A stretch of 64,000 bases of DNA from NCBI GenBank assembly GCA_023053545.1, contig JAKZAN010000004.1:4464001-4528000 (forward strand), read 5' to 3'. Shown here in pieces: positions 46,186 through 64,000 of this stretch. Source of the stretch: Lepidurus packardi (taxonomy: Eukaryota; Arthropoda; Branchiopoda; Notostraca; Triopsidae). The notes below the pieces were generated by a model that saw nothing but the letters and a program-made list of their open reading frames with translations, made no database searches and had not been told where the DNA came from. Numbering within the stretch: position 1 is the stretch's first letter; every line of letters starts with the position of its first letter. Both the position numbers and the translations under genes were made by a program.

Positions 46186-47162
46186 TTTCTAAGAATACTG
46201 TACTTAAAATTTCCAAATATTCTGCTTCGGAATGCACGTGCCTGGGTTCACGTGGTGTTTACGTTCTCCATGGCTCGATGATCAAATGCGAAATACGAAC
46301 TACAAAATTAAGCCTCGCCTTTTAGGCTGGCTCTTGCTATAAATCGATGTAATTACTATATCGAATCGCTTTTTTATCGAAATATCGATTTTGAACGTAA
46401 CGGCTGGGGAAGGAAGGGAGTGGAATGTCGGGGTCTTTTGTGCAGCTTTTCCAGCGTGTGTGCCTGGATTAATTCATTTCAACTTGTGATATTAGCACGT
46501 GAAACTGATACCTTTAAAGATAATTAGGTAAGAAGTCAGTGTTGTTTGTTGATTTTTCAGCATTGGAATGCAAGGTTTTGAAGAGTTGTGGGCCAAGGTT
46601 AGCCTGAGCTATGTCAAGATGGCGGCCGTCTACAACAAAATAACATTTGACCTTCTCGTTATTCTGGGCTTTTGCTAATGTATTTAAACACCTTAAACTT
46701 CGCAACCGAGCCAGCTGATGCAGGTTGATTGAGCTGTGGTCGGACTTAGCTGACAAACTTCACAGATTTCAAGTGTCTGGAATTCAAAACTCATTCTTTC
46801 TTGTCTTTTTTTTGTTGCAGGCGGTATTGGAATGTATACAAGTCAAATAGGACGGATATGCTGGTTCGTCGCACGTTTTTGAAGCAAGACAGAAGACTGG
46901 TTGTTGCCTGCTAAACTCGTTGAAAAGCCTTTGCCGAAAAAAGTTTCAAGTGCCTTGTTTTCCTCGCCTTGGACTTGGATGGTGTGATTCTTGAATTGGC
47001 CTTCTCTCTTGGATTGGGTTAAGCCTTTCAGTTAGTGCTGCCAAAGACAAACATGGCTTAAACAAGAAAATAGTGTTTTTCGCCTGCCTTAGAGTACATA
47101 AAACTGAAGAAGTGAGAAGCTGAAGCTCTTCTTTTCCCACCCAGCTCCCAGCTGGATGGACT
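46186..47162. promoter_or_regulatory. Divergent region LAS1L / warts
   Basis: Holds both promoters and the warts 5' UTR. Around 46340-46400 there are clustered ATCGAT/TCGAAA words (ATATCGA, AATCGAT), which resemble DREF/DRE-type sites used by arthropod housekeeping promoters; this is inference from the word alone. Confidence 0.4.
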
Positions 47163-53340
<6,178 letters not shown>

Positions 53341-54829
53341 AAACAAAAAGAATCTCTTAATTTTTTACTCGCACTTGGCTCCAATTTTCTGAAACAAACA
53401 GGCTTCAGTGTCAGAGGTAAGAAAATTGGTGCGAGTGCGAAGGGTTTGTCTTGTGTTGCAAAAGAAGGCAAGAGACTTGGAATTTGGAAAGTTTGACTGA
53501 TTTTCTTGTGTCCTTTTTGGGAAGGAGAGACAACAAGAAAAGGCAAAGTTCATTTCCTGTCGTTCACCAAAGATAGCGTGGAGTTAAATGGTTTTTATCA
53601 TGGGTTTTTTAGGATTTATTTAATTTTCCAAACGTATAAGCTTAAAAAGATGTTTCAAAAATACGAAACGGGGGTCTTACAAAAGTTTACAAAAGTTGGG
53701 GTTTGGATGGTATTAACACAAAACAAAAGTGCCTTGGTGTATGGATTTGTGTTTCTTGTCCTAAATTCGTGACTGTTTGAAGCCTTGGCGCTTAGACAAC
53801 CCAAGTTGTGTATATAGAATTTGTGGTATAGAGTTTGGCCAATTTATGAAAATTGCTTTGAGCTGGAAATTGTTACTATTTCATTTGTCTAGATCCTTTT
53901 TTATATTTTTATTAATTCCCCTCGGTAGAAATGACGAAGCAAGGAACAGAATGGGTAACGGCAGATCGGCTTTTTCTCCAGAGACTCATAAGAAAAGCCG
54001 GGATAAGCAGATCAATGGGTGGGTGAGAAGACCATGTGTTGCTCATTGCCAGGATGATATGAGGAACTGACCCTCCCTGATGGTCTTTTGCTTGCTACTT
54101 GCTCGCCTGGTTCTCCCTCAGGCTGAGTCATGGCATTACACGTGGGATTCCCATGCAAATTCAAGAAGGGTGGGGGGAGGGGGGCCACGGGGTCAAAAGG
54201 CACTGATTGGCCTTATAGTCTATGGAAAAGGGAGGATCACAACACCCTGGTAATCCAAGAGGGTGAATGTTAGGGGTGAGTGACAGAATTTCCATCAAAG
54301 CCCCATACGGCGCGCTAGATATTGCTTTCGATTACATGACTCATAATTGTTTAGTATGGGCCGTGTGGGGTTCTTCTCGGTCCTCTTTTTTTTAGGTATA
54401 GGGGTGGGGGCGAAGAAATACTTCATGAGCTTGAGTTCTTTTTGTATCTTGTTTTTTTTTTTTTTTTTACCAAACCTGATAAGAGTAAATGCGCTATTGT
54501 TAGTACACAGTGGATTCTTTTAAGGGAATAGTTTTTTTCCGGTTAGGCTTGAGGAATTCCAGAATACTTTCTGAATAGATCCGGCTAGGAAAATGTCTTT
54601 GCTACAGGAAGAATTAAGGGAGACGCATGCGCCAAAGATTCTTTTCGACGGAATGTAGTTCCTTGGAAGAAGTCCGGTAGGGAAGAAAAGGCGAGGAGTG
54701 GTATAGTTGGGGAGCATTGTCGGCTAAGGACGTCGAGTGGGCAGATTATTACAACATGGGACCATGATTTTTAAATCTAGGAGCAGTAATAAGTGGTCAA
54801 CGACAGCAGCATGGAGGACGACTTTGGTG
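53341..54829. other. Warts 3' flank and spacer
   Basis: No gene supported. Contains a T-run near 54450-54468 and a G-rich stretch near 54168-54185. Confidence 0.4.
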
Positions 54830-55707
54830 ATGGAAGTGCAGCGAGTGACGTGTTGGACAGCCTACATGGCCTGGACGTTGATTAGCTTGTTGGTAGCTTT
54901 GGGCACGTGCCTTTGTTGTCAAAGTTCGCGATGGTTGAGTCGCAAAGTGGTTCACGCGTGTACACTCCGGCACGTGCAAACTGTCGACGTGGGATTGATG
55001 AATGTTTGTACTTTGAATCGCACTTTACCCTTTCAAGTGTCTTGCAGTCAGATTTCTACCAACTCCATATTTCTGGTATTTATTTTAACTTCCCGCTTTC
55101 TTATTTAGATATTCTTTATTTTCATGCAATTAAAAGAATCGTGACTTGATGTTATAAGGAAGCGTAATTTAATTGTAATTAAACAACAATTGAATACGGC
55201 ATAGGTGGCATTGATACTGGAAAGCATAGCAAGTGCACTATTTTGGATTGCGGCAGCATTAGCCTTAATTTTGTATCGATTTAAACCAGACAAGCAGAAG
55301 AAATGGGCCAAGTCTGTTGCTCGCTTGCAATTTACAGCAGGTAAAGATGGATTTAACTAACAAGCATTACACGATTTCATTAAGCTAATGCGTACCTTTT
55401 GTGACTTTTTTCTATGTTTGGCCTTTTCGTTTCTGTTATTAAAACAGCGGTGGGGCTGGTACTGGCAGGCAGCGTTTGGGTGGCGAGTTTAAAGGAAAAT
55501 AAGTGGATTCATCACCTTTGCTTCCCGTATGAATGGTCCAGCAATTATGTTTTAAATGACGGATATGCTTGGTGGGGTGAATGCAGTCCAGGTTGGGCGG
55601 CTTTAGGACACGTGCTGTGCACCCTAGCTGGATTATTATGTCCTTTATTCGTGACTTTTATCACGGAACGGATTTACGACGCTCCCAGCACTCACATTCC
55701 TATTTGA
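54830..55707 (+). CDS. Four-TM protein, claudin/PMP22-like
   Basis: A predicted tetraspan membrane protein of 213 residues, exons 54830-55075, 55205-55340 and 55448-55707. Hydrophobic segments: TAYMAWTLISLLVALGTCL near the N-terminus, then IFLVALILESIASALFWIAA joined across intron 1, VGLVLAGSVWVASL at the start of exon 3, and a last one around HVLCTLAGLLCPLFVTFI. The first loop contains a Trp, then GLMNVC and a second Cys, reminiscent of the W-GLW-C-C signature of the claudin/PMP22/EMP superfamily, which forms septate or tight junctions. The match is loose (GLM for GLW), so the family is a suggestion only. The start was chosen in frame with the TM1 region; an overlapping ATG at 54811 is in another frame. 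Confidence 0.65.
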
Positions 55708-56284
55708 AAGCTAGTAAAATTGCTCAAAGACTGATGGAAATATGTTTTTAGCATGACATGCTGTATAACTTGGAAACAGACAACGAACTTTTTGGTGTAT
55801 CGATTCATCTGTCCCCTTTTCTTACTGACACTATACATCATCCGCTAACGAATATACATAATATATGCACCGACTGTTTTCCTTTGTGGGAACATTTGAT
55901 AGCAACGGCAGTACTTGACTGATGTAAGAAAGAGAAGAGAGAGAAACTTGTTTATTCGTAGTTTAGTGGATGCCCAGAACCACGGAGGAAGTCAGTGGAG
56001 TAGAAGACGCTTGATTAAGCAGGAACCCGTCCTGTGTGACGCGCCCAGAAGTATACGATGCAGAATATATACCCATTACCCAAGTAGTTTTCCTTGGCAG
56101 CGATTTTCTACGGTCTTGACAAAGAGTACGGGCTGAAACAAGCCGGAAGTCGTGTAGCAACGGAAGCCTTTTCACGAAGACGAAGATGGAAGAGGACATA
56201 TTTAAGTATAACAAATGCCAAGTAGACTTATTGATTGTAAAAAAATCAAAGTAAACTTCGTTTTGAGGCTTGTTTGCGCGTACC
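55708..56284. other. Intergenic, no gene seen
   Basis: Short open frames at 55915-56214 on both strands lack a recognisable motif. No RNA gene noticed. Confidence 0.4.
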
Positions 56285-56492
56285 CAGCGGTTCTCAAACT
56301 ATGCGCCCTGGTGCGACGCGGTGGCCTTGCAGGGGCGCCGCGAAAGATTCCTATAATTTCACAGATGCACCACTTTGATAGGCCTGTGTTCTGAAGGGCA
56401 CCGCGGCGAATTGAGAATATGATCTAAGGGGCGCCGTGGTGAATTGGGGATATTGGTAGTACGTCGTGAACGAGAAAGTTTGAGAACCACTG
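56285..56492. mobile_element. 208-bp hAT MITE
   Basis: A complete non-autonomous element. The left end CAGCGGTTCTCAAACT and right end AGTTTGAGAACCACTG are inverted repeats matching at 15 of 16 positions. The flanks cgcgtacc and gcgtaacc look like an 8-bp target duplication of GCGTAACC with one base lost on the left, as expected for hAT. The inside is G/C-rich with two related GGGGCGCCG units. No coding capacity. Confidence 0.85.
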
Positions 56493-56757
56493 GCGTAACC
56501 TATTGTTAAGGCGCCCGTCCACATTGTAAGTTTTTGCGAAAGTTCCTTCCCGGTCTGGTCTTCACTGAAAATCCAATGCGTAAGCGCTGTCAGGACCGGC
56601 AAAAAACGCTTCCTCTGGAGCTTCCTGGAAGATGAAAATATTTTTCTTCTACTGGGCAGTTTTTAGTCCGCTGGTTAAAGGTCCCAACGACTTGCGATCT
56701 GTAAGCTTGACTTTCCCATCTACTAGGAAGTTTCTAAATCGTCAGCCAGTCCGAATC

Positions 56758-56823
56758 GACCTTTACTTTTACCTAGGGTGACCTTTACTTTTACCTAGGG
56801 TGACCTTTACTTTTACCTAGGGT
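56758..56823. repeat. Three 22-bp tandem repeats at a transposon edge
   Basis: The unit GACCTTTACTTTTACCTAGGGT occurs three times without change, running directly into the left end of the next element. The repeat includes the first bases of that end (TAGGGTGACC). Confidence 0.95.
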
Positions 56824-57452
56824 GACCAAACGTCCCGTTTTAGCCGGGACGGTTCCGTTTTTTGGCTTTTTTTGGCCGTCTCGTTTTTTTCCAAAATGCC
56901 GGTTTTATCCCGTTTTTCCAAAGAAAATTAATTTACTTCCACTTTCATTAATAATAAATTACTATTACTGTACTGAAGTCCTTTTGTCGAAGTCATGAAT
57001 TGCAGTAGTAGACCGACTGTTAAACACCGCACCTTCCTTGCGGATTGAACTCACCGTTTGGGCTCGTAAGACGTTTTTTTCGCAGCAGTTCTCGAGGTTG
57101 AGAAAGAGTAAAAGCTAAAAACTGGGGAAAAAACGTCTCGGACTCCCCCTCCCCACTTGCCAGTTGGTTTCGCAACACTTGTGTATGTGAAGCGCAACGG
57201 TTGCTAGCCAAAGCGTTTGCTTGGTTTCCTGTTCCTAACTTGCTAGTTTCTGATCAATTGGCGGTGTCAGTGTTTTGACGCATTAAGTGTATACAAAACG
57301 AAGCTGTATTTTTAATGACGATTTCCAAAAGGAGTTTAAGTTCATTAAAGTGGTAAGTTCAGTACATTTTCCGTTCTCTTTTCTGAAAAAAGATGTGTCC
57401 AGTTTTGAGATTCAAATGTCCCGTTTTGGACTCGAGGATATTTGGTCACCTA
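56818..57452. mobile_element. 635-bp non-autonomous hAT-like element
   Basis: The left end TAGGGTGACCAAACGTCCCG and the right end TATTTGGTCACCTA are inverted copies with small gaps, and both subterminal regions contain CCCGTTTT words. Ends of this kind (GGGTGACCAAA...CCCG) occur in ZBED-related hAT elements. No transposase frame is present; the 62-codon minus frame at 57020-57211 has no recognised domain. Confidence 0.65.
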
Positions 57453-59915
57453 CTTCTACCGCGTTCTGTTCAAAAGTAAAATGACTTCTAGAAGCGCTCC
57501 CTTGACTAAGGGGTTAGGGTCTCAGATAACAAAATGCCTGCACACATTAATTTTTTTTTTGTTTTTATATATTTTGTTCATATAGACATTACATTTTTCT
57601 TTCTCGAGGTGAATACAAGTTTTTCCAAGTTTAAAAAGGGAGCTTCAACACAAATTGACGCGGTAAACGCTAATACCATGGAAAAGACTAAATGCCGGAG
57701 AAATGCGAAGGTCTGGAAATATAAATATTATTTTTGAAGACTTTTAACTTCGGAATGATTTATAATAGGGTACGTGATTTAAAGGGTGATTTAAATAACA
57801 CCTTAGGTATAGTAAGGTGCTATTCTCATACAAGCTAAATTGACCTGTATCTTGAATTAATTCTTGTCACTGCCCCAAGCATGGAGAAATTATATATTGC
57901 AATTAAGCAAACCACAGTGAACTTCATAATAAAAACGTACAGAACTGATCAGTAAAGAATACAACTTACAGACTGAAATGAGCTGTATTTTGTTTGGATA
58001 CTTATAGTGCTTCACAAGAATCAACTTCGAAGTAGAAAAACGAAATTTGATCAGAATTTCCGTCCACTCACTATAGTATCTCCGTGAAAATTCGATAATA
58101 CGCAAAACAAAAGCTCAGTGAGTAATGAAGTGTAAGATCTTTTCCTCTGTTGTTTCCTGCGTCTTAATGATAATATGTCGAATTTACCACTTATCAATTT
58201 TGATTACTGACCTAAGCTAATTATGATCTTTAACATTGGAAAATACTATATTTTCAAAATATGTTTCCGCAGTTGATGAGTCGCAATATATTCAGCGGTC
58301 CCAATAGAAACTATTTAAAACAAACAAAAACTTTGTTTTGTGATATTTACAGAAAATCCTCGTTACGCACGAAATGGAGAAATGGATATATTGGCTTCTG
58401 CTTCATTTATTCAGGTAACTTCAGGAAACAGGGCTTGATTGGGGAACTAGGAGCCAAATGTTTTGTAATAATTTTGCGAAGTTTAAAGGGTATTTTTTTC
58501 AAATGCATTTTAGTCATTTGAAGTAGTGCGGCCGAACCTTATACAGTTCATTATGTTTCGTAATAAGACTGCGAATGAGTCCAAATGTGTAAATAGTTTA
58601 GAGCTGTTGACTCGCGCTATATAGGCCAATTCTAATACGAAAAGAACACGGTAAAGTTGAATAGACCATAAGCTATGCTATAAGAACGTAAGCAACAAGA
58701 ATTAAATACAAGTGAAAAAGAGTGGTTTTGTACAGTGTGTACTACTTAAACATTTATGACTCAGTTATCAAGAAATAACAGAAAATCTTTTTAAAAATAA
58801 AAATAATATTTCACGATGAATACAGAACTTATTTTCTTACACCATAGTACCCCTTATAAGATCATTGCAAAGCGTTCAGAGGTAGATTACCTAAATTGTA
58901 TAGCGTTCGAAAACTAAATTATACGGAAAATTCCTAAACTTATTACTTGATTAAGTGTTGCTTTAACCATTATGGCCGCTAGATGGTGATCGCATTGACA
59001 TTCTTGGAATAAATCAAATGAAGCCCTTTTATTGTTTACATATCTTTTAAGCTACCCTTTTTGTTTTCTATACTAACGGCAATATCTGAGACTTAATGCA
59101 GATAAAATTTACGTTACGTTCTAACTCAAATTAAGCATTAAAGGAAGATACATAACTAAAACATACACAGTACACGTAAAATTGTTTTGAGAATCTAAAT
59201 TCTTGAACTGCGACCTACGAAAACTTGTAAACTTCGTTTCTGTTTCAAGGAGGGGGAGGGGCTCCTTGTTTGTTAATGGAGCAAAAGCAGCAAAAGTGAA
59301 AGTTTTTGTTGCTCTGCATATCCCAAGACATAATAGATATATTACCCGCCGGGTGCTAATCAAGGCTTATCACCTGTACTAATGCTATCTGTATACACTT
59401 AGGTCCCGATATCTGGGTGTTGACGTGTCGTTTCCGGTAATTTTTTCACTCTTGTTGATTTGCATTTATCTCAACCTTCAGTTAAATGCCAGACGCTTTC
59501 TAGCTCTCCTGTATTATTCTACATCCTCAGGCGTTTTCCAAAGTTGTAACATTCCTCAACCTTCTGCGTGTAAACATACATCCAATCCGGAAATTTTTAA
59601 TGGAAAAGTGCCTATTTGTTGTTGTTTTTTAGATTCATCCCATTCATCTCGGTAGAGCAAGCATCTCCCCAGCATCCATGGGGCGCACCTGTTGATTTGA
59701 TCTGCCACACTTTTTTTCGTCTTATCGTTGGGGAAAAAAGTTTTCGCCCGGATTCCTCTCTTTAGTGTCACTGATCATAGCTGCGTTCACATAAAACACC
59801 CCTCCCCCCCAAAAAAAAACAAACAAACAAAAAAAAAAACAAGATCCTTTGGTGAATTTAAGCCTTTTTGAAGAATAACTTCATACTGGGTTCCATATCG
59901 CCTACCATAACCATT
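57453..59915. other. Gene-poor interval before RSK
   Basis: About 2.5 kb of AT-rich DNA with no recognised gene, repeat family or RNA. A C-run/A-run with AAAC units lies at 59800-59842. The last few hundred bases should hold the RSK promoter and 5' UTR. Confidence 0.45.
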
Positions 59916-63943
<4,028 letters not shown>

Positions 63944-64000
63944 GTAAAATAAGAAAAAAATAAAACAATCATAAATGAAAGTAAAATGGAAGTAAAAAGT

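Noticed and set aside
55915-56214. Opposed frames of 73 and 83 codons
   Set aside because: Neither has a recognisable motif, and both lie next to transposon DNA.

Overview
The window is nuclear DNA of an arthropod, most likely a crustacean. The evidence is split animal genes with mostly 50-150 bp GT-AG introns, arthropod-style cuticle protein genes whose first intron cuts the signal peptide after 4-5 codons, a Warts-type Hippo kinase, a generally AT-rich background and several hAT-type DNA transposon relics. No sequence search was possible. The species is not identified, and the branchiopod-like impression is only a guess.

Layout. 1-2.8 kb: a dead ZBED/Buster-like hAT transposase with an extra segment inside it. 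3.76-4.1 kb: a type-1 cystatin (stefin). 5.1-8.1 kb (-): macoilin, ten exons. 8.7-9.7 kb (-): uroporphyrinogen-III synthase, divergent from a single-exon KDM8/JMJD5 hydroxylase at 10.7-12 kb. 12.4-16.9 kb (-): an unusual seven-exon, 1330-residue protein. It has paxillin-type LD motifs, Gln-rich tracts, 40 Cys-x4-His units arranged as six A-B-C triplets, and a C-terminal CVIM prenylation box. I cannot name it, and it is the strongest candidate for an undescribed protein. 19.3-29.8 kb (-): a tandem array of eight loci for small secreted proteins of unknown function (five intact, three broken). They share a leader exon of exactly 85 nt, a phase-1 intron and a TATA-type promoter. 30.7-32.3 kb (+): an AGPAT-type acyltransferase. 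32.6-35.2 kb (-): two cuticle-like proteins, one ending in a PKYE repeat tail. 35.7-36.8 kb: NDUFB2 (+) convergent with TMEM138 (-). 37-39.8 kb: no convincing gene. 39.9-43.3 kb (+): a Regnase/ZC3H12 RNase. 44.1-46.2 kb (-): LAS1L, divergent from warts/LATS (47.2-53.3 kb, +). 54.8-55.7 kb (+): a four-TM claudin-like protein. 56.3-57.5 kb: two hAT-type non-autonomous elements. 59.9-64 kb (+): p90 ribosomal S6 kinase, cut by the window end.

Exon models were built by eye from splice sites, reading frame and remembered family landmarks. For every multi-exon gene called intact and complete the exon lengths sum to a multiple of three. Most genes are unrelated housekeeping or signalling genes. The two local clusters (secreted family; cuticle proteins) are clearly products of tandem duplication.
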